Positions 21,902 to 33,313 of a DNA stretch of 64,000 nucleotides are shown one piece after another. The notes beneath the pieces were generated by a model that searched no databases, was not told the DNA's origin, and was given only the letters and a program-made list of their open reading frames with translations. How positions within the stretch are numbered: the stretch's first letter is position 1; each line of letters starts with the position of its first letter. Source of the DNA: Lepas anatifera (lineage: Eukaryota; Arthropoda; Thecostraca; Lepadidae); assembly GCA_034440635.1 (NCBI GenBank), contig JAOTON010001255.1, positions 62,001 through 126,000 of the forward strand. The letters are read 5' to 3'. The position numbers were made by a program, and so were the translations under genes.

Positions 21902-22200
21902 CACGCGCATTGACGGGAGTCTGAGCCACCTTTGCTTTGAAGGGGAATACCCGCCCCCTAAGATCTCGAAAACTACGCTAGATAGTGAAAAACAGTAAAC
22001 GGCGTTGGGTAGCCCATCTGCATTTCCATCAAAAATATTTGAAACATTTTTTGTCAGGTCATATGTAAGGTCACTAGAGGTCAAAACATGTAATCATAGG
22101 GATAACATGTAAATCAAGGTTTTCGGTAAATTAATCTGAACAAGTAAAGACAGAGGAAAACAATTGAAACAATTGAAATCCTCGCACCAAGCCGAATTGA
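21902..22200 (+). mobile_element. TTAA-type element, left part (copy of 30340-31189 family)
   Basis: After TTAA (21898-21901) the sequence starts CACGCGCATTGACGGGAG and continues with CCCCCTAAGATCTCG and the AAAATATTTGAAACATTTTT region, as in the copy at 30340. TGTCAGGTCA and AGGTCACTAGAGGTCA words follow. The TA microsatellite interrupts it and I cannot see the right end. Confidence 0.7.
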
Positions 22201-22201
22201 A

Positions 22202-22203
<2 letters not shown>

Positions 22204-22279
<76 letters not shown>
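22204..22279. repeat. (TA)n microsatellite
   Basis: A pure TA run of about 76 bases, directly beside the palindromic satellite. Confidence 0.97.
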
Positions 22280-22282
<3 letters not shown>

Positions 22283-22301
22283 ACAGGCAGGGTGAAGAAC
22301 C

Positions 22302-22486
22302 AGGCATTCTGCAGAATGCCTAGGCATTCTGCAGATTGCCCAGCCAGTTTGGCATTCTGCAGAATGCCTAGGCAATCTGCAAAATGCCTAGGCAATCTGC
22401 AGATTGCCAAAGCGTCTGGGCATTCTGCAGAATGCCTAGGCATTCTGCAGAATGCCTAAAATTTCAGGCATTCTTCAAACTGCCTA
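22302..22486. repeat. Satellite of 20-bp perfect palindromes
   Basis: About eight units of AGGCATTCTGCAGAATGCCT, each its own reverse complement. Some units carry the variant AGGCAATCTGCAGATTGCC, in which both arms changed together; others changed in one arm only. The unit would form cruciforms or a series of hairpins. Confidence 0.93.
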
Positions 22487-24556
22487 ACACAATTTGCTCA
22501 GATAAGCATCCAATCGAGCAGTTATTCGCTACCAAACAATCTATTTCATCTCGCTCAGTGTTCCAAACACTCCACAGGTCAGGAATCGCTTTATAGAGCC
22601 TGTGGTTCTCAGTTGCCGTTTCCAAAAATACATAGGTTTTGTGACTAATTTCTTTGATCAGATACACCTTCAGTAGTTTGATTTAAACTGAGCAATTTCA
22701 CTGCTGTTGGGTCCGATTAGACCTCCTTTGGTTTTTCACAAATGCTTCCGGGTCAATTTAAGTGAGAGCCTCGTCACTTTGCACTCTAGAGTAATTGGCT
22801 CCATAACGTATGACCAAAAGTGGCATATTGCAGGCCAGGTCAACGAGTTTTTAAGATATTTATAAACCCATGTAGGACGATTATAGTATTCCAAAATGAG
22901 GCAGACAGGGTGTAACTCGGCGTCTAGAAGAGAAGAGCTAGATTAGGTTTCTAAACATCATGCGAAATCTTTTGAAGGGACAAACCTGTCTGCTGGCAAC
23001 CATTTTGAAGTCAGGTCAATAACAAGGTCACCAGAGGTTACGAAAAGTCGCAGTTTTCGAAGTTGTTTTGGGTCTTTAACTTTTGGACGAGGTAAGTTAC
23101 AGCAGTAAATTTGCACATCATAGTGACGAGCATGACCCAAGGATTCAAATGATGTACAACATGAGCCTGAAAAGGTTTTTATTTAATTTGACCTTCGCCT
23201 GAGGTCAAGGGTGCGATGGTACCTTTTAAGGTCATGTTGCGTATCATTCAAATGTTTGGGTCTAGATGAACTCATCGATGCCTTTGACTTTGTTCTATGT
23301 CTAATGGTTAGCGAGTTATAAAGGTAAAAAACTAATAGTTATAGTTATAAAGCTTATAAAGTGATAGGTTATAAAGCTAAGGTGGTCAGAACTTGACTCA
23401 TTTTAGCCCTCTGTGACATCACGGGTCTACAGACATAGTTCAAGCTGGCTTTGAAAGTAGAAGACATTAAGACGCTTCCAGCGCCGTTTCAAGTTTTTCC
23501 GTGTCAGCTCCGGTTCCCGAGACCGTAGTGAGGGTCAGGTCGGACCCCTCCCCTCGTTTTTTGCGAACTTTCATGCGCCGATTTAAACAAGGCGTACATC
23601 GCTTTGCTGGCCTTTAGGGTGATTAAATTGACAAATTACCACCAAAAATTAACACCAGGTCAGATCAGGTCAACAAGTTATGGCACCCTTTATAAACCAT
23701 GTAAGGTCATTTTGTTCTCCTAAAATGAGTCTGAAAAACAGGGGTCACCGAATTCTAGAAGAACTAGATTACGTTTTGAAAAATCATTCAAAAGCACTTG
23801 AAATGAAAAATATACGCGCTTACCACTCTAGACCTGCGGCAACACGTCATGGTGCTTGCGGGTGTTTCAAATTGCCCAAAATTTTTTCAATGGAGGAACT
23901 AGAGTAACGTAAGCAAAACGGTCATTCGATAACAGGTAAAAAAAATGGGAAAGAACTATATAATCACTAACCTTTGCGATGACAAGCTTCTTCACGTACC
24001 CTTTTAACCCGCGCCCCACCGGGGGTCCGGCGCCACCTTCGCTCCACCAGGGGCCATCGATGGCCCCCTTCTAACTCCGAACATGGTCAGCGCAAATGTG
24101 CGAAGTGCATTAGAAAGCTCGCGTGAATTCAGTAAGAAATTACTTCGCATGATTAAGCGCTCAGGTCAATGGTTTGACCTTCAGAGGTCAAGTTAGGTCA
24201 CGATAGGCCATTTTCACTCAAATATGCAATGCTCAAGCAAACGGGGCATAACTCTTATGACATTAGAGTTATTGAGATCTGGTAAAGTACATTTGATAGG
24301 AAAAGACCAGACCCCATGACCTATGGGATCCGTGAAAGGGTGTCGAAGAACGCTGTTCTGAGCAGTCTGAGCATTTGCAATCGTTTTTTGTGGCTTTTAG
24401 ATCATAAGACAGCTTTTTCCCCATGCTTTTTCAATGGGAGAGGTCACCTCGTGGCTTGACCTCAGGTCACGAAATTGAAAATTCTCGGATATACACCTTG
24501 TAGACCCTGGAGGGTCATGAAGTGTGGGAAGTTTCAAATAGATCGACTGAGAAATG
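22487..24556. other. Gene-free DNA rich in AGGTCA/TGACCT words
   Basis: Many AGGTCA or TGACCT words occur, for example around 23150-23240, 23650-23710 and 24165-24200, in the same style as the elements at 6413, 30340 and 46978. The blocks AACATGA...GGTCATGTTGC at 23158-23240 also recur near 7938-8043. Ends of individual elements cannot be drawn. No gene is seen. Confidence 0.5.
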
Positions 24557-24591
24557 TAGCTCTTACAGCTAGAAGCTAGCTGTAAGAGCTA
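24557..24591. repeat. Perfect inverted repeat, 16-bp arms, 3-bp loop
   Basis: TAGCTCTTACAGCTAG, AAG, then its exact complement. Partial copies of TGTAGCTCTTACAGCTA follow up to 24640. Confidence 0.9.
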
Positions 24592-26014
24592 TGTAAGAGC
24601 TAAATGTAGCTCTTACAGCTACAGCGAGAAATGTAGCTCTAATGCGAGACAATGGAAAACAGAGCAAGTAATCAGGAAATCAAAACTGGTTCATTCTACC
24701 GCATGTTTATCGTCCTGAATATGCATATTGTGCCCATGTGGTAGGCTGTACTGGATTGAACGGAGTTGATTTCGTTTGCCTCGAAGTAGCTACCAATCTT
24801 TGTGATATGGATCGTTGCGCTGCGAAGTGCTGCGATATTAGGAAAAAGTTGGCTGTTGAGTGTTTTGCTTAAATACTACAATGGAAACTTTGTAATATTT
24901 CTGTTTAAATGACTGATATTGTACAATTTTCAGCATAGGTGTTTAAGAAAGCTTGGTTTAATTCTGGTATAGTCTCGAACATTATTTGGAAACAAGTGAC
25001 TACATGTTACTTGTAGCTTACAAAATTTCGGATGAACATAAAGTTGAATAATGTTTTCAAATTTGCCACGCAAATCCCCCAAAAGATTTTTTTCTGAAAC
25101 ATTTCGATACTCTGACTAGATATGATGAAACAAATGTTTTAGAAGTAACAGTTTCCAAGTCAGTTTCGAAGATGCAACCCTTCGAAAGCATCACTCTAAA
25201 CGGACTTTTAACTATCCTGAAAAGAAATGGGTGGCCAGCAAACATTGGTGTACCGAATATGTTTGAAATATTTTGCGTTGCAAAACTAAGATATTTCTGG
25301 TAGGCTGCTAACCGATCCACAAAATTTACAATGTTTGTAATTTACCACTGGAGAAAAACATACAAATAATTAATTAGGTCTCAAATTTTCAGCATCATGT
25401 CTCGTGTGAGATTCGAAAGCCTTCTCGACCTCCGAAACCAGACAAATCAGCTAACACACCAATGCTAGCAAATGACTAGCACGCATAAATTTTTCACGAT
25501 CTGCGGGACGAAGAGGAGTATGGGTTACCCTATAAAAGAAGCACTAAGCAAGATTAAAAAAGTACTTGCTGACAAAAATTGGTGGTGAGGTAAAACTGAC
25601 AAAAGGAACCGGACATGGAAGCCGTAAAAGACAGTGATCTATGCGACCTGATCAATGATGTCCATAATCGTCGTGGCCACCTGGGAAAGGAAAAATAAAA
25701 AACAGCTCCAAAGTAATGAGCTAAATTATTGTGCATTTAACCTAAATAGACCTGTATTCCTGCTCCCTGTATATTTACAGGGAGCTACTACTGGCAGTTT
25801 TTACTAATAGTATGATATTTATTATGCTTTCTTTAAGTTACTTTCTTTTTCCTAGCAGGGCGCGCCGCGACTTGTAATATTTTATGTTCTGGTGGTGTTA
25901 ACGTAAGGGTACTGTTGTCGTTGGGATCGCGGAGGGGGCACGCCTGGCTACCCGTTTAAATGGATGGCGGACCTTTTCTAGCAATAGAATTGCATGAAAA
26001 AACGAGTTTAAACC
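24592..26014. other. Gene-free DNA
   Basis: Apart from the partial repeats just after 24591, nothing is recognisable. Confidence 0.4.
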
Positions 26015-26190
26015 AGGGATGCGGAGCCGAGACAATTTTGGACGGCTCCGGCTCCGGCTCCGGTCCGGGGTTATGATTTCGGCTCCGGCTCCGGCTCCGG
26101 CTCCGGGTTCAAGTGTCCTAACGGCTCCGGCTCCGGCTCCGGGAAAAATAGTCGGCTCCGACCGGCTCCGGCTCCGGCTCCGGCTCCGGT
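26015..26190 (+). mobile_element. GGCTCC-rich MITE, right end lost
   Basis: It begins CAGGGATGCGGAGCCG, followed by runs of GGCTCC separated by short spacers and by GTCGGCTCCGACCGGCTCC. The matching terminus GGCTCCGCATCCCTG is missing here but present on the copy at 29879-30025. Confidence 0.7.
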
Positions 26191-27038
26191 AAAGTACCTA
26201 TATCCACAATGTGATCGAAACGTTCTCAAGGGCGTGAAAGCCCATCAGATACAAAGTGACTATGTATTTGTACGAATGAAAAATGGCGACTGGATGAACG
26301 AACGCTCTTGACCAGATGCCAAAGGCCAGTGAACCTCAAAACTGGACCAACCTACACTGCAGTGCAGTCGTATGGCAAACTGCACTGCACTGTTATGGCA
26401 AACAGAAATATGGGTCAGACATGCCCGCAAACCCACATAAAAAATTAAAGATACAACGATCAAGTAAAACTTGGACAGCCCGCAAAGAAAAACCTCGATG
26501 AGCTAACAGCAGGGTCGTTCAAAAATTTTTTTTTCAGATTCGAACCCACTTTTTTCCCATTATATATTCAATTCTAATTTCAATGAGCCACATTCCAAGC
26601 GTCTACGACAGCGGGAAAGATCGCCTCGACACGGTTAAAGATTTCATGTTTCGGGCGCAATTGGCCACCCGGCGTTGCAGTCTCCCCTTGTTAAATTGGG
26701 ATGAAAGGGGTGCATAACCTACCAGTAAAGACAGCCTGGCATGTGCGTGCGTATAAGAGCGGTAGATGGGATTTAACATGCAGGCATCTACTTGTCAGAT
26801 GTATTTGCAGCGCAATACAAATACATGTTATTCCACAAAAGACCTGAAATTAAATGATTCAGCACCCTAGTACTCTAAATCCCGACAGAACAGGAATGCC
26901 TTCCGGAGGCGAACCTTTCTCTAGTAACTATCACTGGAGAACGTCGTGAGGCAGATGCTTCTCCCTATTCTCCTGCGAACTATTTAAGAGCTCTGGTACT
27001 GATAAAAGAAGATCCTGTTTCATATTTTTACCCTTTAG

Positions 27039-27096
27039 GTGGCTCACGAAATCTTCCACCAGCTTCACACCACGTTCTGTGGGACCATTCACGACA
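27039..27096 (+). other. Exon-like segment in left TIR
   Basis: Acceptor-like TTTTTACCCTTTAG precedes, and donor-like GACA-GTAAGT follows, a 58-nt open segment reading VAHEIFHQLHTTFCGTIHD. The right arm has the same segment on the minus strand at 28332-28389 with conservative-looking changes (E to K, T to S, I to V). The protein is not one I recognise. It may be a captured host exon or chance. Confidence 0.4.
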
Positions 27097-27741
27097 GTAA
27101 GTTCTGGAATACCTTGAAACAGGGGAAGCTATACCAGTCACCAGCTTCTCAACGGAGCCATTTCATGTTAGAATCTTTCAGATTCAGGCGCTCGAATACC
27201 ATCCAGCTTTCAGGAATGAGAAATTGGGAGAGGCTTGGTATCGAGCCGAGCTCTTCATAGCCTCTGTCGGAAACTTTAGCCTAGCTAACTGAAAGGTGGA
27301 TGGTTTTGCTGTTTAGGCCAGGTACTGTATCACTGCCTTTTTACCTTTAGCATTGTGATTCTTATTTGCGAAGCAGATTATAACTTTCTGGTCACAAATA
27401 ACAGTTGCGTTTGCACATTGACTTCAGCGCCTCTACACAATATCGGAGTATTATCTCGAATTGCGCAAGCTGGTTTACGTGTGGCTGTCAGGAGGGGTTG
27501 TCTCCAACAACTGTCTGTTTAGAAGACCCGGAGCTCACCAGCGAGCCATATTATGGAATATCGGACATTTATGGCATGAAGTGCGTGGTACTACTGTGTC
27601 AGATTCCGTTCATCATTCCAGAAGATAGTTAAAGACAGAATATTATAATTTTTGGAGTTTAACAACGCATCAACTGCTCAGGTCATATGTCATCAGAGGA
27701 GAGAGGGAAAGAATTAGCTCGGGCTAGAGCAGGGCGCCAGG

Positions 27742-27851
27742 TTCTGCCTCTGGGTGGGCTCGAACCCACGACACCCAGCACATAATGAATGTCATTGGCC
27801 AAGCCGAGCGCAAGCGCTAACCGACTGAGCCACTCAGACTCCGAAACAGTT
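27742..27851 (-). mobile_element. tRNA-derived SINE head inside the long-TIR element
   Basis: On the minus strand GAGTGGCTCAGTCGGTTAGC is a pol III A box and GTGGGTTCGAGCCCAC a perfect T arm/B box. Their spacing (about 65 bases) is too long for a functional tRNA without an intron. It sits in the element centre, so it was carried or inserted there. Confidence 0.65.
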
Positions 27852-28932
27852 CGCGGCTTTCCTTATAAGTGGTTCTAAACCATGCATTTGGGTTCCTCCG
27901 TCGCGGATAGTCAGCTTTAGAGCCTTCTATGAGCCTCAAAGCTATCCATAAAATGCAATGCAGTGCTTTCATTAAGTTAATATAGAAATCGCCCTGAATG
28001 TGCTGAAATCAATTTGTCATCAGCTGTGGTATCTGTGCACAGAAAGTTATATTCTGTCGCGCTGGTGAGAACCATCATCGTGGAGGTAAGGAGCCAGTCG
28101 CACAACAATTGGCCAAAACAGCAAACGATTCACATTTGACTAGGGCAGGCTTAAGTTTCCGATAGAGGCTATGAAGAGCTCTGTAAATGGTCGGTACTAA
28201 GCCTCAGCCAGCTTGTTACTCCTGACAGCTGGCTGGTATTCGATTGCCTGAATCTGAAATATTCTGACCAGAAATGGCTCCGTTGAGAAGCTGGTATAGC
28301 TTCCCCTGTTTCAAGGTATTCCAGAACTTACTGTCGTGAACGGTCCCACAGAACGTGGAGTGAAGCTGGTGGAAGATTTTGTGAGCCACCTAAAGGATAA
28401 AAATATGAAACAGGATCTTCTTTTATCAGTACCAGAGCTCTTAAATAGTTTGCAGGAGAATATGGAGAAGCCCCTGCCTCACGACGTTCTCCAGCGATAG
28501 TTACTAGAGAAAGGTTCGCCTCCGGAAGGCATTCATGTTCTGTGGGGATTTAGAGTACAAGGGTGCTGAATCATTTAATTTCAGGTCTTTTGTGGAATAA
28601 CATGTATTTGTATTGCGCTACAAATACATCTGACAAGTAAATGCCTGCATGTTAAATCCCATCTACCGCTCTTATACACGCGCACATGCCACGCTGTCTT
28701 TACTGGTAGGTTATGCACCCCTTATATCCCAATTTAACAAGGGGAGATTGCAACGCCGGGCGGCCAATCGCGCCCGAAACATGAAATCTTTAACCGTTTT
28801 GAGGCGATCTTTCCCGCTGTCGTAGACGCTTGGAATGTAGCTCATTGAAATCAGAATTGAATATATAATGGCAAAAAGTGAGTTCGAGTCTGAAAAGAAA
28901 AAAAGTTTGTTTGAACGACCCTAAGCTAACAG

Positions 28933-29342
28933 TGTTCAACATCGAAAAACACATCAGATAGGCTGATGGCATAATTCCTTTTCGGGAAAAATCGGAACCA
29001 ACCACCCTACTGCCCAGGGCCCAGAAGCTGGTTCGCTCTTTACACCACCCAATCGCGGTGGGGCGGGCAGCAACATTGCCTCAATATGTTGCTCTTGTCT
29101 GGACCTGAGATCGTAAGGTGCTTATCGCGGAGAACAACCTCTCCGGACACCTGGTACTGGTAGGCGGCCATTACCGGCTAGCCGGCTGGATGATGGCTGG
29201 ATATCTTCTAAGATGTCGCATACGGTGCCTTTGGCGACCCGGTTTTGAGTCGGCTAGTGCCGCATCAGTGACGGGGATGCTGTTTTTGGCCTTTGCCTGG
29301 GTTCTGACAGACCTAGTTTAACTACTTTCCTACATGATACCT
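28933..29342. other. Gene-free DNA
   Basis: No supported feature lies between the transposon and the next MITE. Confidence 0.4.
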
Positions 29343-29344
29343 TC

Positions 29345-29646
29345 CTGGGGGAGATGGGAGCAAAGATTTTATTGCTCGACAGACCTAGTGTAAACACCTT
29401 TTTCAAACAATTTCTTCGGTCTTTGGGGGCCAAAAGATAGTCTGCCCCCTTCCAGGGCCTTGGGTGGGGGGGGCATGACCGGAATGGCATCCCCCTGCGT
29501 CTGTCAACAGGGGCGGATGCAGGCCGACGGTATGGGGTAAATCGTGAAAAACATATGGTTTTTTAAGAAAATCGCCGAAAATTGGGCATTTTGGGGGAAA
29601 TGCCTTTTTTGCCCCTCCCCCATGGATCCGCCAGTGTCCGCCAATG
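29345..29646. mobile_element. Copy of the 2379-2670 hAT-like family, interrupted
   Basis: GACCTAGTGTAAACACCTTT and CAAAAGATAGTCTGCCCCC match the right half of 2379-2670. Its right terminus is split: CTGCG lies before the nested MITE, and TCCGCCAATG after it restores the expected CTGCGTCCGCC word. The left terminus is not visible. Confidence 0.65.
29508..29636. mobile_element. Nested hAT-like MITE, 129 bp
   Basis: Ends CAGGGGCGGATGCAGG and CATGGATCCGCCAGTG are inverted repeats. The flanks tctgtcaa and tccgccaa match at 6 of 8. It interrupts the older MITE. Confidence 0.7.
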
Positions 29647-29878
29647 CTTTCATTTGTTGCCAATTTCTGCCCATGCTAAATTTCCGGGGCGCATCACCTG
29701 CCCGAGAGTGAGACCGTCTACGGAACACCCTAGTTGCAATATTTCATTAATCTCGATATACATAACATATTGCGAAAATGTAATATTTCAGGTGAATAAA
29801 GGTGTTTCCATGCGACATCTCACGAGGTAAAATGTGACCATTTGACGTTTGATTTTTGGTAATTTTAGAGCTCTTTGG

Positions 29879-29984
29879 GAGCCGGAGCCGGAACCTTTCT
29901 GACGGCTCCGGCTCCGGCTCCGGCTCCGATCAAAAGTGTTTCGGCGGCTCCGGCTCCGGCTCCGGGCAGAATGGTCGGCTCCGA

Positions 29985-30017
<33 letters not shown>

Positions 30018-30025
30018 CATCCCTG
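29879..30025 (+). mobile_element. GGCTCC-rich MITE, left end lost
   Basis: It has the same orientation and modules as 26015-26190, including GTCGGCTCCGACCGGCTCC, and ends GGCTCCGCATCCCTG. Together the two copies define a family of about 170 bp with CAGGGATGCGGAGCC termini, a hAT-like pattern. Confidence 0.7.
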
Positions 30026-30339
30026 ATAATAAGGGAAGCTATTCTCTTTTATTATCTGAAATGGAAACTAAATTTTATTAATTAGATCCGAAGATATAAG
30101 GGTTTGAATGATATTTTGGGAAATACAGACCTTCACGGAATAGGCCAAAAAGGACCCTCAAATTTCCGTTTTCATTTTGTTTTTGTGTTTGTGCAGAACT
30201 GCACAAACAGGCCTATAAGTTGATATTTGACTTAGAACCTGAACTGCCGTAGCTTCAGATATTTCGAGCCAATAGTTTAGACCATGAGTTTTATGCCAAA
30301 TTTATGGTGCAAAGTTTAAAAGGTAATTTAGAGACTTAA

Positions 30340-31189
30340 CACGCGCATTGACGGGGGTCTAAGCCACCTTCGGATTGACGAGGGGGCGGGTACCCGCCCC
30401 CTAAGATCTCGAGAACCACGGTAGGTAGCAAAAAACGGTAAACGGGGTTGGGTAGCCCATCCGCTTCTCCATCGAAAATATTTGAACCATTTTTTTTGTC
30501 AGGTCACATTTAAGGTCACCAGAGGTCAAAAACATGCCGTCACATGCCGTCATAGGGATAACATGTAAATTAAGTTTTTCGGCCATTACATCTGAACAAG
30601 TAAAGATAGAGCAAAACGACTTGAACTTTATGAATCCTCGCAGCAAGCAGAATCGAATGATATATGATTTAACCTTGCTAGGTCAAATCAAAGATTTGAC
30701 CTGACCTGAGGTCAGGTCATGGTCAAATTATATAAAATGCATATCATGAGAACTGCAAAGCCAAGGCGAGTCTAATGAAGCTAAAATAAACGCTCTATCA
30801 CCATCTGTTACTGAGTTATTCAGTAAAAACCATATTTCCCATGTATTACCAATGGAGAGGTCATGCTTCGTACCTGACCTTAGGTCATCGATATCAAAAA
30901 TACCGGAACATATTTTAGAGAACTCGGTGAGCCCATTATGCGATATAAGTTTCAATTGGATAAGTTCACCCTGCTCCGACTTATGCTATCTTAAACTTTT
31001 TTTGAGGTCGGGTCGCTTGACCTGTACTGGTGACCTGACCTGAAATGACCTATCCTTAAAATTTTCACAGAAGTTGCAAAAATGATGAGGAAAAAGGAAT
31101 ACCAAGTACGGCGGCGCTGCGCGCCGCCGTTTTTCTGCTGTCTCCGAAAAACCCGAGGGGGCGGGTACCCGCCCCCGTCAATGCGCGTG
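30340..31189. mobile_element. 850-bp TTAA element with subterminal palindromes and TGACCT core
   Basis: TTAA flanks at 30336-30339 and 31190-31193. Inverted ends start CACGCGCATTGACGGGGG. The perfect 20-bp palindrome GGGGGCGGGTACCCGCCCCC lies near each end (30382-30401 and 31157-31176). A hairpin GGCGGCGCTGCGCGCCGCC sits at about 31110-31130. The core has many AGGTCA words, including a 23-nt palindrome of two TGACCT and two AGGTCA words at 30697-30719. There is no transposase. Confidence 0.88.
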
Positions 31190-31193
31190 TTAA

Positions 31194-31896
31194 ATTTAAA
31201 AATGTTTCTTTCCAACTTTTTGTGTGAACTACAAATTTCCCTGATGTAAAAGGGTGCAAGTTTGAAGAGTCTAGATGAATTAGCAAAAATAGAAAAATAA
31301 AAGTTAAAAATCACATTATGCAAAATTCTGGGCAAAATTGTGAAAATTTTGAAAATTGACAACCGTGGTGCTTATTCATTTGGAAGTGCCTTCTATCCAC
31401 AAAAGTTTTAGGTCTCTGATACCAGCTCAGAACAGACAACAACAGACAACAAAGTCCACAGATATTAGATAACTGTGCCTTTGTACTTAAATATCTTCTA
31501 AAAGCTCAGAAAACGTTTCTCCTTACCATAGCACAGCATAACAATTCTAAATACGACACATTAGCACTAGGAAACTGAAATACCACCAGGACGCCACCGA
31601 CAACCCACCAGCGCGATGCAAACCATGTGTCTCTATTGCTTTGGATGCAAACACTAAACAAAGGTATAGACCCTTTCGGCGGTGACGTCACAAAAATATA
31701 TTTTCAGAAACGGCATGTCACTGGATGGCAAAAAATGCTAAGTTGTAAGGAGTTGTGGGGAGCGGGGTTTGTTTTTCGCCTGTATTTGCAAAAATGTGGA
31801 TATTTTAGTGCTTCCTTCCATTGAAATGGAAAGCCTGGACCCTGGAGAACCCTGCAGATATCAGGAAAAGTTTCGTCGATGGTCTGCGTGTGCGAG
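31194..31896. other. Gene-free DNA
   Basis: AT-rich, no supported coding frame. A TGACGTCA palindrome occurs at about 31683. Confidence 0.4.
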
Positions 31897-32470
31897 ACCC
31901 GTAAGAAGATCCGGAGGGCAAAGGGGCAGGTGCCCCACCCCCTCCGATCGACCTTCGGTGCCCCCTGAAACGGTCACGGCATCCCCTGAAAGGTCAATGG
32001 TGCCCCCCTGAAATTTCACTTCCCATCCTCCCAGGAGCGGATCCAGGATTGCCGATCGGGGGAGGGGGTGCCACCGGACCAGGAGAGCGACACTTTTGGC
32101 CGGCAAAACCTATCAGGTGGGCGCAAAAAACCTATCGATGGGCGGCGATTTTTGCATTCTGGGGAGGCAAATTTCAGGGGGTGCCATCGACCTTTCAGGG
32201 GAACGCCGGCACTGAGGATCGATTGGGGGCCGCGGCCCCTGCGGGGGATCGACCGCGATCAATCCGACCCTCCCCCATTTCCCCTGGATCCGCGTATGCC
32301 CCTGAGGAGGCGAAAATCGGTGTCCGCCGATGAGATTTGGCGCCCACCTGATTGGTTTTGCCGGTCAAAAGTGGCACCCTCCTAGTCTGGATGGCAGATT
32401 GCCGATCGCGGGGGGCGGGGATGGGCGCACCCACCCCGGCCCCCGATCGGCAATCCTGGATCCGCCTATG
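31897..32470. mobile_element. Three joined copies of the GC-rich hAT-like MITE
   Basis: 31897-32031 is a right-to-left fragment. 32036-32298 is nearly complete, from GCGGATCCAGGATTGCC to GGATCCGCGTATG. 32299-32470 is an inverted fragment ending GGATCCGCCTATG. All carry the modules CCTATCAGGTGGGCGC and TTTCAGGGGG. Target duplications are not visible, and copies abut each other. Confidence 0.75.
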
Positions 32471-33312
32471 GCGAGACTCATACCAACATTTATGTGTGTT
32501 GTGTACCTGATCAGTTCAAAGGGCAAGTACACAGCTGAAAAACCTCGATGCTTACATGCCCCTGGATGCCTGGAACTTGTTCTGGTTATGTGGGTACTTT
32601 GAAGACCTGCAGGCATTCACCAAAATCACCCCTGAGGCTTCTCGGTGCTGAAGTCCGCGGCAGCCAAAAAAAGAAGCTATCCATAACCAGTAACATCCTC
32701 CATCCTTTGGAAATCGAAAAAAACTCATCTTTTCCAGCTCAAGCTCGGGATTTGCACCCGTACGCTGCACTGGATGACAGTATGTCTTATTACACCTTAC
32801 TGAACACGAGCAACCCTTCTAATACCTGCTCTGGGTTGTTTGAACTCTTTCACAATCCTAAAAACCCCAAAATTTCATGCCTGCAACTGTATTTTGACCC
32901 ACAAACGCGCACTAAAAAACCACACTAATACATTGCGATGAATGGCGGATCCCGGCTTTTTGCCATCCACCAGCTGACTGCGGAATCTGCCTCCGGTCGA
33001 TGACGTCACGAATGGTCTTTCTTGAAAGGGTCTATTCCCCCCGCGCGGCGTTGCGCCAGTGCTGCCAGATAGCCATCGTGATAGTCCTCCACATTTAGCT
33101 TTAAAGTCCCCAGATTCCACTAGACTTGACGACGAGTCCCCGTCTTTTTCCGCTAGTTCTGTCGTTTTGATGCGTGTGACCATATGAAGAGTTTGGCACT
33201 AGCACAGCATTTTTTCGGCTCCTTTATAAGGATGAGGCTGGTGAGGATCATGCTAAAAAATTAATATACAAAACAAACAGTACAAGCGTCGCCACTAGCA
33301 AACGGGTTGGAA
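32471..33312. other. Gene-free DNA between MITE clusters
   Basis: No conserved frame. A single hAT-like end (TGGCGGATCCCGGC) is at about 32943. Confidence 0.4.
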
Positions 33313-33313
33313 G

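Larger units (their letters stand above)
26510..28923. mobile_element. 2.4-kb non-autonomous DNA transposon with 0.77-kb inverted repeats and 9-bp TSD
   Basis: Arms 26510-27280 and 28148-28923 are inverted copies along their whole length. The ends are YAGGGTCGTTCAAA, and the word AGCTAACAG flanks the element at 26501-26509 and 28924-28932, a perfect 9-bp duplication. Very long TIRs with 9-bp duplications are typical of Mutator-like elements; hAT or P-type (8 bp) is the alternative. The centre (27281-28147) has no transposase and carries a minus-strand SINE. Each arm contains a short exon-like segment. Confidence 0.9.

Noticed and set aside
27039..27260. 73-codon protein gene in the left TIR
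   Set aside because: Only the first 19 codons lie between good splice sites and are matched in the other arm; the remainder is not conserved between arms.
26015..30025. A single 4-kb element bounded by CAGGGATGCGGAGCC and its complement
   Set aside because: The flanks do not form a target duplication, and both GGCTCC blocks are in the same orientation with the same internal order, so they are two truncated copies.
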